From: Latrodectus hesperus
Taxonomy: Eukaryota; Arthropoda; Arachnida; Araneae; Theridiidae
Assembly (NCBI GenBank): GCA_037975125.1
Contig: CM075862.1
Location: 44,382,777-44,446,776 of the forward strand
Length of the DNA: 64,000 bases
Direction of reading: 5' to 3'
In this document: positions 34,330 through 64,000 of the stretch, piece by piece
Layout: every line of letters begins with the position of its first letter
Numbering within the stretch: position 1 is the first letter of the stretch
Made by a program: the position numbers and the translations under genes
The notes under the pieces: model-generated
What the model was told of the DNA's origin: nothing
What the model saw: only the letters and a program-made list of their open reading frames with translations
The model's database searches: none

Positions 34330-34740
34330 AGAAATCCTTGCGAATATAAAATTTACGTAATCGAAATAGCCTTTTCTTATGAAGATCTTTCAAACTGAAG
34401 GGCATTATCTAATTTTTACAGTAGTTTTAACCAATATCATGAATTGTCAATTTGGACAAACTACCTTATTATGATAATCACCAATGCATCAAAACAAGGA
34501 TCGAATCTGAGTATCGTTACTTTTAATTGAAAAAAAAATTTAATTCTGGTGAGAGGGGTAAAAAAGCTTTCTAATTAATTTATTGTTGTAGAAGCCATGA
34601 GTCTACTCAGTGTTGTATGTAATATCTTCTAGGGAAGAGAAATATACATAATTTTTAAAAATTTCCTGCATGTTATCAAAAATCCCCATTTGTCATTCAA
34701 CAAATCTTAGCTAACATTTCTTCAGCAGTGCAAATTTGTA
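34330..34740 (+). pseudogene. Third relic of the LINE A/B family (RNase H part)
   Basis: The stretch reading AATGCATCAAAACAAGGATC (34483..) aligns with LINE A's GACGCTTCAAAACAAGGTTC, and translates NASKQGSNLSIVTFN* against DASKQGSNVGIAVFN. Upstream, CAATTTGGACAAACTAC parallels LINE B's CAACTTGGACAAATCATA. Downstream, CATTTGTCATTCAACAAATC parallels CTGTTATCATTCAACAAATA. The first catalytic D has become N and stops are frequent. Confidence 0.65.
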
Positions 34741-34952
34741 TTCAGTTTCAATTAGTTTGAGTTGCAAAATATCAACACAATTTAAGATACAAGAAGTGAG
34801 CTGGTAAGATTAGTGTTGAAGTTGAACTAAACTATCAAATAAATATTTAAACGAAATAGTTTTTTTCAAGACTTTTCAAAAAGAATTAAGTATTTTCGTG
34901 CTACAAAAATTTTCTAAACGATTTATTTCGTTTTCTGGACGACGATGGAAGA

Positions 34953-36149
34953 ATGATGGAAGAAGATTCAGATTTTCAGTACGAAGTATATCGCTTTCCA
35001 AAAATCAGTGATGCAAAGAATTTAATTTATGAAGATAATATCGAATGTCAAATTCAGTTGACTGCTGATAACGGAGTAAGCAATTTTACTACATTATTTT
35101 CATCATGTAATTCTAATAGTATTCCAAAAAAACCAGTCGCATTAAAATCCGAATTACTTCATTTAGTCGAGCATCATAGTGGTATTATCGAAGCTCGCAA
35201 TACTAGATTAGGAAAACTACTTATAAAAACCAACAAGGTTAAAACAGCTTTGGAGATATGTAAAATTAGCAATATTTTAAATGTACCAGTAAAACCTTAT
35301 ATTCACCAAAATCTCATAATTACAAGATTCATTTTGAGACATTCCTGTGGACTTATCCTTGTTAAGCCTAGCAAAAGAAATTTCCCTAAATAATCTTAAT
35401 GTAAAAAGTATTCGAAGTTTTACAAAGAAAAATTCTCCTGAACTAACTGAAACTGTGTTAGTAAATGTCTATGGACATAATTTGCCATCAGAGATTACTT
35501 TATTTTTCTCAGTAGTAAAAATCTCTACGAGTTCATTGATAATCCGAGACAGTGTCCAAAATGTTTTAAGTTTATGCATTCTACCCAAAAATGTCAAATC
35601 GCTACTCCAATATGTCGTCCATGTGGTATATCTCACATTGATCAGGTGTGTCAGATATCAGCACCTATTTGTTGTAATTGCAAAGGTTCACATTCAGCCG
35701 ACTTTATAAATTGCCCAGTCAGGTTAGAAGAAAAGAGATTTCTTAACTTTAAATGCAAAACTCACATAACTTACACAGAAGCTCGGCGACAATATCAGTC
35801 AAATAAAACTTCTCCTAGTTATGCCAATGCGGCAAAAACTAAGGCAACTGAACCATTCTTATCGCGTAAAGAAATAGAAAGTTTAATAAACCACACAGTT
35901 CAGACTACTGTAAAGGCAACTTTTCAAGAATTAAGCAAGATATTTGAAGAAAAATTGATAATCCTATCTAATAAACAAGATGAAATGTTCTCAAAAGTTA
36001 TGGTGACTATTCAAAAGTTAGCCGAATCCCACATGACTTCGCGGGAATTGTCCTCTTCACCATGTCGGAAAACTAGCCGTAATAATGCAAATACAAAAAA
36101 TAAAAATCGAATCATCAGAGAAGGTGAAATTACATCATTCAGTTTCTAA
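34953..36149 (+). pseudogene. LINE B ORF1 (gag-like)
   Basis: Block 1 (34953..35393) has an acidic start and VVEHHSGIIEARN-like text; after a shift, block 2 (35347..) contains LAKEISLNNLNVKSIRSFTKKNSPEL as in LINE A's LIAEEINRNEIIVSNIRRFTKKGSPEL. Block 3 (to 36149) has complete knuckles C..C....H....C, CRPCGISHIDQVC and CCNCKGSHSADFINCP, then SYANAAKTK and a long helical, Lys/Glu-rich tail that may form a coiled coil. Two frameshifts break the protein. Confidence 0.8.
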
Positions 36150-36291
36150 CAAAAATGAAAGTTCTAATAAAGAAAGTGAAATTCTCAGACCAGGAAGTGA
36201 TATAGAGGAAGAACTATATCGGATTCACTAAATATCAATTCGGCAAAATATAATAGAGTTAGAAATGTTTAAAAACTTTTACTGGTTTCAA

Positions 36292-37100
36292 AGCATGTTT
36301 TCTCTGATTTCATGGAACTCTCGCAGCATTCTCAAGAAACGCCATTTCCTAAAACTCTCAAGTTTTTTGCCAATGCAAATGTGATTGCAATACAGGAATC
36401 TTTTCTGAAGAGCAGTAAACACTTTAGTTTATCAAATAAGATCATATTTAGATCTGATAAACTTGATGGAAGAGGATGTGGTCAGATTTTGGGTGTGGAT
36501 AAATCTCTTCCCACTCGAATGATCTCAATACCTGGGAATTTGTCAGACGGGAGAGAAGTTCTTGCTATACAAATCTCTATTGGTAAAACAAACCTCTCTA
36601 TTATTAACATGTATATTCCCCATTCAATGGATTCAAAACGTCCTTCAAGCAGTAGAACCTCCCTTTACCATCGTTGGGGATTTCAATATAAAACATACCT
36701 CCTTGGGCAGCTATTCTAACTCACCACAATCCAAAGAATTTCTAAATTGGCTGATAGAGAATAACATGTATTCTAAATGACGATACTCCTACTCATTTTG
36801 GTTATAATCAGCTACCATCCCTTCTAGACTACTGCTTAGTTTCCCCTGATATTTTTAGTCTCTGCTCACATCAAATTCAACCAGACAGCTATAGCAGTGA
36901 TCATCTTCCAACGCATACTTCTATTAATTTTAATGTACCGGAAAATGAATCCCAATTCTATCGAGCTCGTATCTTATGGTCTAGATGTCTCGCTTCTCTT
37001 AATCAGATTTCATCTTCTGGTATCAGTTCTTTTCAGCATTTTTATAGCCTTTGTAATAAAGAAAAACGTAATAATCTTAAATGTCAGATTTTTAAGCAGA
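36292..37100 (+). pseudogene. LINE B endonuclease domain
   Basis: The opening FSLISWNSRSILKKRHFLK is in one frame; NVIAIQESFLKSS (catalytic E), RSDKLDGRGCG and LSIINMYIPHSM lie in the frame 36312..36716, and FTIVGDFNIKHTSLG (D, N) in the frame 36562..36777. Further on, DILPTHILINFNVPE-like and QSYPPWWSSKI-like remnants are scattered across frames. At least three shifts. Confidence 0.75.
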
Positions 37101-37486
37101 AATCATATCCTCCTTGGTGGTCTTCCAAGATATAGTTTCCTCTTAGGTAAGAAGAGACGATTATGGAGATTGGCTAAAAGGTCTTGCAATAAGAATAAAT
37201 GGATCAAGTATAAGCAAATAGCAGCTCAGCTCCATCAACTAATTGTATTTCTTAGCCGTAAGTATTGGGATGATTCGATTATAATTATGACTCTGTCCAT
37301 CAAAAGATATTTTCACATACTTAGGCAAATTTCTAGTAGATCTTCTACTTCGCCCACTTTTCACTTATTGTTCAAAGTTGGTGACACGTTCATCTCGGAT
37401 TCCTAGGAACAGGCTAACCTTCTCGCAAATTACTTCAAGGCCTCCTATTTCGGTAGGAATTCCTATAGATTTTCTATCAATATAAT

Positions 37487-38470
37487 ATGGATTTTACATT
37501 AGCAGAGCTTAAGGGTGCTATTACTAAGAAACACTCAGCCGTTGGTCCCGATCACATGTCAAATAAAATGATCAATGGTTTATCCTCTTCACATCCCTTG
37601 AGTGTCTTCTCTCTCTTATCAATGACTCATGGTCTTCAGGAAGCATTCCCAGTAATTGAAAATCTACCACAGTGGTTCCCATTTCTAAACCTAATAAACC
37701 TCTAAACGAGATATCATCTTACAGGCCTATTTCTTTCACTAGCAATTTATGTAAAGTGGTAGAGAGAATGGTTCTTAAACGTCTTCTTAACCATACAACA
37801 TTAGAAAATTTCTTTCATCCTCATCATCACGGGTTTCTACGTTATAGAGACTGTGATAGTATTCTATCCATGATACATCATCATATAATCTTTGCAAGAT
37901 CACAAAAGAAATTTATTGGTTGTGTATCGATTGATAATTGCAAAGCATACGATTCTGTTTGTGGCATGATGGTTTATCTTATAAACTTACGCAAGCTCAT
38001 ATCACTGGCAGAGCCACAAAATGGATGATGAACCTCATACAAGACAGATTTTTCAGAGTGAAATGGAGGAACACTTTTTCAAATGAATTAAAATCTTACA
38101 GGGGTGTTCCACAGGGAAGTGTATTATCGCCTTTCCTATTTATGATTTTTATGGCAGATATTTTTGAAGTAATTCCGGAAGGGGTCTTATGCTTCATTTA
38201 TGCTGACGATGTGTTTCTTTTGTGCTCCGCCTTAACATCTGATACATTAAGAAATAAGATGCAATTGGCTCTAAACAAAGTTAGCCAATGGTGTGCACAA
38301 TGGATGTTGACCACTGTTCCAAACAAATGTTCTCTCATAAACTTCTCGTCTAGGAGAGACCTTGGAGACATTCAGTTGAACTCTGGTAATCAACTGATCA
38401 AATCTTCGCAACATATGCGTATCCTTGGTATATATTTTCCCCATAACTTGTCTTTTAAACACCATTTTCT
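37487..38470 (+). pseudogene. LINE B reverse transcriptase domain
   Basis: FTLAELKGAITKKHSAVGPDHMSNKM (37487..), then VPISKPNKPLNEISSYRPIS, FTSNLCKVVERMVLKRLLNH, HHGFLRYRDCDSIL and VSIDNCKAYDSV in a second frame. A third frame (37938..39374) holds YRGVPQGSVLSPFLFMIFMA and the catalytic YADD in CFIYADDVFLLC, followed by WCAQWMLTTVPNKC. All RT motifs exist but over three frames. Confidence 0.85.
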
Positions 38471-39890
38471 GCAAAAGAAAAAGGTATGCCTGAAGAAACT
38501 TAATGTATTAAAAGCTATTGCAGGATTAAAACGAGGTTTGAAAACTTTCCATCTGTTAAGTATCGTAAATGCCTGCATTTGTGGAAGCATCAACTATGGG
38601 TGCCACATATTTTTGTCTGTAAGTAAAAGCGACAAAAAAATTTTAGATGTCATTTATCATGCAGCGCTCCGAATCACTACTGGGCTCCCAAAATGGACTC
38701 CAATTCCTATCCTATACCAAGAAGCGGGAGTACTTCCATTATCATATCGCCAAGAACTGCTTTCCCTAAAAATGTATATTCGAAATATTAGTTTAGATTC
38801 AGAGTCTCCTTGTGCGAAATTGTGGAAATCATTATCATTCAATCATATCAACAAGGGACCTCTTGTTTTTCGTGCCAAAAATTGGCTTAGCTCTCAGGAA
38901 ATTAATGAAATAAACATAATGAAGTCACCAAGATTTCAGACTATGGACTTTTCCAACGTAAGGTTTTCACTGACAGATCTCCCATTTCAATCTAAGAACA
39001 TTCCTAATGAGATTATAACAAAAATCTTCAATAACTACTATCATACAACTTGGACAAATCATATTTTAATTTTTACAGATGCTTCAAAGAAAATGTCAGA
39101 TCTTGGTTTAGCAGTCTTTAATTACACCCAAAATTATTTCTTTTCTGGAAAGTTAGCATCCCAAAATACAATTTTCACTGCCGAATGCCTAGCTATTTTA
39201 CTAGCACTGAAAAAAGTCTGCACGAAAGCTCACAACTATGTGATACTGTCTGATAGTTTTTCCTGTATCTCAGCTCTATTACACATATCAAAGGAATCTC
39301 CTACAGTAATACAGTTAATTAGATCAGCAATCATCGATACAGTGCCAATTTGCAATTCAATTCATTTTGTATAGGTTCCAGGGCATTCTGGAATAGACGG
39401 CAACGAAAGACCTGACTGTATTGCTAAATCTGCACTCCACAGACAGTATACTGACAATTTATTTTCTTCAGAGGATCTCGCCCGTTACGCTAGGATTCAA
39501 TTTAAGAACTCTTATCTAAAGGAATGGCTGAACAACAAGTATGCTAACAGTTTTGCTCACCTGCTATCTATAAAGAACTGGCATCGTCTCCTTCCAAAAT
39601 CTCGCATGGAAGATGTCTGGATTTCTAGGGTTAGAACTAGGTCAATTCCAACAAATGCGTTACTAGCCCGATTTAAATTATCTAATACAAACTAATGCAC
39701 ATGTGGAGCGGTCGAAATTATAGATCACATATTACTTCAATGCCCCCAATACAAGCAGATACGAGAGCTCCTTCGCCAAAAAAATGGTATTGGAGCGTTA
39801 TCCTTCTCTTGGTTGTTAAAACTATCCGTAAATCCTTCCAATAAAATCGAATGCATCGTGGATTTTATGAAAAGATCTAAAAGGTTTTAA
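38471..39890 (+). pseudogene. LINE B RT tail, RNase H and C-terminal finger
   Basis: The frame from 37938 continues to 39374 through LKAIAGLKRGLKTFHLLSIVN and the RNase H: ILIFTDASKKMSDL (D), IFTAECLAI (E), VILSDSFSC (D). One stop at 39372..39374 interrupts before VPGHSGIDGNERPDCIAKSA. Then LLPKSRMEDVWISRVRTRS, a stop, CTCGAVEIIDHILLQC and GALSFSWLLKLSVNP, ending MKRSKRF* near 39890. It has fewer lesions than its front half. Confidence 0.82.
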
Positions 39891-39959
39891 TCTTTAAGAT
39901 GGAAATTCGGCACTAAAGTTCATATTCGATTTTTTCAACATCAGCTTTCCCTGAGATTC

Positions 39960-40143
39960 CAATCAATTCACTGACAATCGCGCTACACCAACGCGGATGG
40001 ACTTTGGACGTCACATATTGACTTGAACATGTAACCAATCCATGGAGAGGATTTTAGTTCCTCACCAAATGTGACGCAAGCGACAGATGATGCTTCACTT
40101 TGCTGCTCTTAGCGGAAGCGGCGTAAAACTACCGAGCCACTGG

Positions 40144-40149
<6 letters not shown>
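39960..40149. repeat. Interspersed-repeat copy shared with 50 kb locus
   Basis: Positions 40080-40141 (GATGATGCTTCACTTTGCTG...AACTACCGAGCCACTGGG) align with 50124-50183 (AGTGATACTCCACTTTGCTG...AGCTACTGAGCTGCTGGG). Upstream parts match more weakly. It sits between the LINE B 3' end and a TA tract, so it might be a LINE B tail or a separate element. In the reverse direction AGTGGCTCGGTAG resembles a pol III A box, a weak hint of a SINE. Confidence 0.5.

Positions 40150-40176
<27 letters not shown>
40150..40176. repeat. Short (TA)n microsatellite
   Basis: 27 bp of TA directly abutting the shared repeat; it could be the tail of that repeat. Confidence 0.9.
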
Positions 40177-42129
<1,953 letters not shown>

Positions 42130-42284
42130 CAAATGTTAATTCAATAAATAATGAAATACTCATGATTAATACTATTCATAATACTTATTATAAATAAATA
42201 CTATAGACATGAAAAATCCTGTGTAGAATACTAAAAAAACTATAACATTCGTTTCAGATGTAAATTTTTTAAAAAAACTTCATT

Positions 42285-42290
42285 TTTATT
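42285..42290 (-). terminator. Candidate MRPL46 poly(A) signal
   Basis: The minus strand reads AATAAA here, 103 bases past the stop codon, a normal distance for a short 3' UTR. Confidence 0.5.
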
Positions 42291-42393
42291 GAATGATTTT
42301 TTTAAATTAAAGATAAGGAACAAAAATTTCCAATAAAATAAGGTTCATGTTTAACTATACAATAATGAGATTACTTCATACATAAAATGTAGT

Positions 42394-60449
<18,056 letters not shown>

Positions 60450-60479
60450 CATCCACAATAGCGGAGCTACATCACATCC

Positions 60480-61241
60480 ATGAGCCCATGCACTCTCGAA
60501 AAATCAAGAAAAAGGAGGGGGTCTCCAAGGAGCTCCTCCACTGAGAATTGAGTGGACTCAAGTAAGTGTTGAGGACTAGCCTCGTTGGAATTGCACTTTT
60601 TACAGATAGGGAAATGCTTAATACGATGGTCGAAGGATAGGCAATTGATGTGTTCACTAATAAATCTACTGATCGTAGTCTGGTCAGCTCAGGAACCCGC
60701 AAAGTCAATGGCTGCCCCTGGCTGCCTATGGCAGTACCAAGCATGAGAAGGGGGATGCTGCAAAGTATTTGAAATGTAGCATTTTTACAAGCAGAGTATA
60801 GTTCTGAGTAAAATCCAGATCTGGAGAAGCAGTAGAGGAAGAGCAGTACTGGAAGTGAATATCATGGGAGACTGAGAGATCAAATAACATACGAAAAATA
60901 TTGGTCCCAGCATGGTCTGTTACACTATCCCAATTGCTCAAGTACTGGATGAAGCTACGACAGTGATTGAGAATCCATATATCATTAAAAGAGGCTTTAT
61001 CCTTGATTGAGTCCAGATCAGTCTGGATAGCCGAAAGTTCGCTGCGAAATACCTAACAGTAATCCGGGTTTCTGCAAAACTTTGAATCACTAGATCCATT
61101 CGGGTATTTAAGAAAAACTCCACTGCCTGCGTGGTGGCTATCATCATCACTGCCATCCGTATAAATGTGGAGATCATTAGGTGGAATATTATTTATGACC
61201 TCCGGCTGACTTTCTCTACTTCTGTTTCGCAATGAGGTCAA
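60480..61241 (-). pseudogene. LINE D RNase H and C-terminal segment
   Basis: Starts NNIPPNDLHIYTDGSDDDSH (first catalytic D), then GSGVFLKYP, and in a shifted frame VFRSELSAIQTDLDSIK (E) and FNDIWILNHCRSFIQYLSNW, where the usual DS is changed to N-H. The end in yet another frame reads KKCNSNEASPQHLLESTQFS and LLGDPLLFLDFSRVHGLMD. At least three frames are used. Confidence 0.75.
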
Positions 61242-61276
61242 TTACCTCATTAAGTGAGGTTAGTGGAGTGTGTGGT

Positions 61277-61879
61277 CTAGGATGACTCATTGACTTCCCT
61301 ATTAACTATTGAAATTTGCCTATTACAGTTTAATTGAAGGGTATCAAAAAGCGTGTCACCAAATACAGATGTTTTGTGGGATTTTGAATACACAATGCCC
61401 TTAGGACTACTAATTGGGTGAATAGTATAGTCCGTGTTTTTGATTATTTTCACGATATCAACCAAGGAATTGTCCTCAGGGTGTACACTTTCCAGATATG
61501 ATCGCCATTCTTTATTCCTAAAACAGAATAATTTATTTCTAATGGTTTTTTGAAGTTTATTAAGGCGCCTTTTGATGCTCAGTTCGCCAGATGTTTGCCA
61601 CATTTTCCGAATTCTATTTTTCTCCTTAATTAGTAGTTTGATTTCTTTTGGAATTACGTAGTGTTTTTGCGTTACGGTTTTTACGGTGCTGGACATATTG
61701 ATGGAACTGTGAATGTTGACAAAATTATTTATGGAGACTTCAATATCATTATGAGTAGTGATTTTTGGATTCCCACAGATATTGGTACTGAGGTTGTACC
61801 AGAATTCACCCCAGTTAGTAATGGCGACCTGCCTAAGGTTCATTGGAACAGAGTTATTAGGACCAATATCATAAATCAC
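61277..61879 (-). pseudogene. LINE D endonuclease-RT linker
   Basis: A 200-codon open block: IYDIGPNNSVPMNLRQVAIT, then NWGEFWYNLSTNI, HYVIPKEIKLLIKEKNRIRK and RNKLFCFRNKEWRSYLESVH, followed by the helical text before RT ending ISIVNREVNESS. It matches the pre-RT segment of Jockey ORF2 (P..I..LI..KN..RK.WQ.....K..LN.L...I). The RT that should follow is gone. Confidence 0.75.
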
Positions 61880-62467
61880 AGGATTATGGTCACTGCTAGC
61901 TCCGGAATAGATCTAACTTGCAGGAGGGTGTTCCCTTTAGATACGGCAATATCCAGCAGTCTCCTCTCCTCTATTATTGGAATAAAATGTTGGCTCGTCC
62001 GGAGAAAATAAATCGAAGTTCGTATTTGTTATAAAATCATCGAGTATTCTACCACTCCTGTTGGAACGTCTATTTGGGCTCCACTTGGGATGAGTGCAGT
62101 TGAAATCGCCCACTAGAAAGACTGCACTGCCTCTAAATATAATGCTATTGATTTCCGTACTATTTAGTACCAGGGAAGGTGGTTTGTATATGCTCGAAAT
62201 GATCATATTGTTGTTATGGGCAGTGCCAACTGATACAGAGGTGCTTTCAAAGGTCAAGCAATCGTCCTGAAGTATGTCGAAATCGATGCTATGCTTGACA
62301 TAGAGGGCGGTCCCTCCCCCCTGTGGGTGTGTCATTTCTAGTACAAGTATAATTGGGTATCCTACAACGATCGCTCGCTTGAAGCCATGTTTCTTGAATA
62401 GCAATATCAGGATCCCAATCACTAATAAAATCGATTAGTTCATTAAGTTTGGACCCAAGTCCGCAGG
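61880..62467 (-). pseudogene. LINE D endonuclease domain (5'-truncated)
   Basis: Reads KLNELIDFISDWDPDIAIQE and TWLQ (catalytic E) in one frame, then after a shift near 62330 GGGTALYVKHSIDFDILQ, VGDFNCTHPKWSPNRRSNRS (D, N) and SGRILDDFITNTNFDLFSP with EPTFY. The IDLT...SDHNP end is present in another frame near 61890-61925. Confidence 0.8.
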
Positions 62468-62469
62468 TA

Positions 62470-62753
62470 TGAGGGCGCGCCAGTCAGTGATGCTAGAACA
62501 AGCGTGAGTGAGAAGAAGGAACAGAGAATTAATAGGAGGAGGATTGGCGAAAGTCCCGCTCCAGGATTGATGTAACTTAGAAAATATGTATATGTGTTTA
62601 TAATTTTTGTTTGTATTAATAATTGTGTTCGTCTATGTTATCAAATAAAGGGGTCAGGTATTTTGTGTCAATGAAATATCCTGAAAGCGACATACTGATG
62701 GTACAAAGTTGCAGCTCGACAACATAACGTTAACCACGCCGCGTTATGTTACA
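62470..62753 (+). repeat. Candidate LTR (284 bp)
   Basis: Starts TGAGGGCGCGCCAGTCAGTG and ends GCGTTATGTTACA, i.e. TG...CA. An AATAAA lies at 62644..62649, suiting an R-region poly(A) signal. A primer-binding-site-like sequence follows one base after the CA. Composition changes sharply against LINE D on the left. Its orientation (plus) and the missing second LTR mean it is either a 5' LTR of an element running out of the window or a solo LTR with flanking leader. Confidence 0.6.
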
Positions 62754-62754
62754 A

Positions 62755-62770
62755 TGGTGGCAGCGGAGCC
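62755..62770 (+). other. Candidate primer-binding site
   Basis: TGGTGGCAGCGGAGCC starts with TGG, the complement of the universal tRNA CCA end, at the position expected after an LTR. The priming tRNA was not identified. Confidence 0.5.
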
Positions 62771-64000
62771 ATGCCACAAAAAGGAAACAGGAATGGACGA
62801 GGAAAACAGGTTAAACTTCATCGATGTTTTTGAGGGATGTCCATCTTACAAAGCGGGTGAGTGATGTTTGCCAAATATTTATTTTTTATTAGTTGGGATC
62901 CTCTATTAAGATTTCTTAATTAGAAATATTTTTTAAAAAAATAAAAGTATACTTAAGTTTTAAGTACGATTATTAATTTAATAAGGTTCTGTTCTTGAAC
63001 AGTGAGATTTTCGTGTACCACGTCAGTAATACGCACTAAAACTGTTTGCGTCGGCAAATGAGTATTAACTTCTGCATCAGCAGTACTGAAATGATTGTGT
63101 TGTATCACGCCAGTGATAAATATTATACAGTATAAAATTATTTACATCAGTAAACGAAAATACATTTTTACGCCAGTAAAAATAAATAAATTTCTGCATC
63201 AGCAGCATTAAACTGAAATTCAAAGTTGATAAATGGTTAGATTGTATTTTTAAGTGTATTGCTTTTTAAAATTGTTTTTAAGTCAGTGAAATAAATTTTA
63301 TTGTTTTGATCATTGTGTATTTGGATTATTTTAATGTATGTTATTATTGTTCATTTACATGGGTAAAGAATTTCTCTAGAAACTGTATGAATTCATGTGT
63401 TCTTGTTATCTCATTAAAAAAAAGTGATTTATTTGAAGTAGAGTAATAGCTAATTGTATGATACGTAATATAAATTTGTTTTGATTTCGATTCTCATTTG
63501 GAGTCGAAAAGTCTGCGGGTGTGGAGGAAAAAAAAAAAAAAAAAAAAGAACCACACGGATAACGAAATCGTTACTCATTTTTTTTTTTTGGTTGTTGCTT
63601 TTTGATTTCTGAAAATAAGATAGAAAAATAATATTATTTGATGTTTTAAACTTTTTTATGCACTGTTATAAATATTTTTTTATTATTATCTTAAACTTTG
63701 ATTTGAATAAAAAAAGGGTATATTTATTGAACATATTTTAAAAGTTTTGTTTATGTCAATAATTATTACAGTCTAATAGATTTACGTATTTTTTAAGTGT
63801 TGTGATTAAAAATTTGAAAAGAAATTAATGTTTGAATTTTGAATACATTGTTGCAAATTCTATTTAATGTGAATGTGTACATTATAATAATAGAAAGAAC
63901 TGCATAAATTAATGCTAATTGGGTGTTCTCATTTGGAATTAAATTTATCACTATCTATATTACAACTGAAATGTTATCATTATAAAGGAATATATTAATA
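62771..64000 (+). other. Probable LTR-element leader with repeated CRYCAGTRA motifs
   Basis: No gag or pol is visible to the window edge. A short frame (ATG 62793, MDEENRLNFIDVFEGCPSYKA) runs into a GTGAGT donor-like site at 62857..62862. From 63020 to 63290 the motif (A/G)C(G/A)(T/C)CAGT(A/G)A recurs about six times, including CGTCAGTAA, CGCCAGTGA, CATCAGTAA and CGCCAGTAA, and TCTGCATCAGCAG occurs twice (about 63071 and 63193). A poly(A) run of about 19 lies near 63530. If the LTR call is right this is a long leader; otherwise it is unassigned host DNA. Confidence 0.35.

Larger units (their letters stand above)
34953..39900 (+). mobile_element. LINE B: second copy of the LINE A family
   Basis: Same order as LINE A: gag-like ORF1, endonuclease, RT (YADD), RNase H and C-terminal finger, in the same orientation. 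It is uninterrupted by other elements but carries more than six frameshifts and stops. It is clearly diverged from A in sequence, so the two belong to different subfamilies or are old. The 3' UTR runs to about 39.96 kb; no target duplication was found. Confidence 0.85.
60450..62467 (-). mobile_element. LINE D: Jockey-like retrotransposon lacking its RT
   Basis: On the minus strand it begins at the LTR boundary (about 62467) within the endonuclease and runs to about 60450. It contains endonuclease, the linker before RT, then directly the RNase H and C-terminal segment. The RT domain is missing between about 61277 and 61241. The 5' end (ORF1 and start of ORF2) is absent. Several frameshifts. 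The Jockey assignment rests on the PDIAIQETWL, HPKWSP and DPLLFLDFSRVH-type blocks. Confidence 0.82.

Noticed and set aside
63020..63290. CRISPR-like or tandem array of CRYCAGTRA motifs
   Set aside because: Motifs are short, degenerate and irregularly spaced; noted only as a leader feature.

Overview
The window looks like arthropod nuclear DNA, most likely from a chelicerate such as a spider. It is strongly AT-rich, host genes have small exons split by introns of 1 to 5 kb with GT/AG borders, there are long (TA)n arrays, and most of the recognisable sequence is eukaryotic transposon. Nothing bacterial is visible. The species is an inference from overall character; the gene and element calls come from reading the sequence.

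Only two host genes can be supported, both on the minus strand. SNIP1 (2096..6207) has two coding exons that join in frame to a 358-residue protein: a basic/serine-rich N-terminus and a C-terminal FHA domain. MRPL46 (42394..57170), a mitochondrial large-subunit ribosomal protein, has six coding exons. Every junction keeps phase and gives 304 residues. The two functions are unrelated apart from both acting in RNA and protein production.

Left part (7-20 kb): a 1.2-kb terminal-inverted-repeat element with a 9-bp target duplication and no recognised transposase (7235..8430). Next is a PIF/Harbinger element (9607..11896) with TAA duplications that keeps a transposase N-terminal remnant on one strand and a MADF-type partner-protein remnant on the other. 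A tRNA-derived SINE with its own 13-bp target duplication is nested in it. Further right are hairpins, (TA)n arrays, a hAT dimerisation-domain relic and an exact 139-bp duplication.

Middle part (20.5-40.2 kb): a three-level nest. An I/Jockey-group LINE (A, + strand) was split by a Tc1-like transposon with IR/DR-type ends (25627..32289). That transposon was itself split by a nearly complete LOA/R1-like LINE (C, - strand, 26801..31798, 12-bp target duplication, GAA tail). A's last coding part resumes at 32292. After it come a mariner fragment, a small third relic of A's family, and a second, frameshifted copy of that family (B, 34.95-39.9 kb).

Right part: MRPL46 introns hold (TA)n arrays, hairpins and a 374-bp internally deleted derivative of LINE C (45421..45794, 13-bp target duplication). 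Beyond MRPL46 lie a Jockey-like LINE that has lost its reverse transcriptase (60450..62467, - strand) and, at the edge, a candidate LTR with primer-binding site and leader whose coding part would lie outside the window.

No clearly undescribed functional system was found. The most useful leads are the internally deleted LINE derivative, the unclassified 9-bp-duplication transposon, the SINE, and the nest as a relative-age clock.
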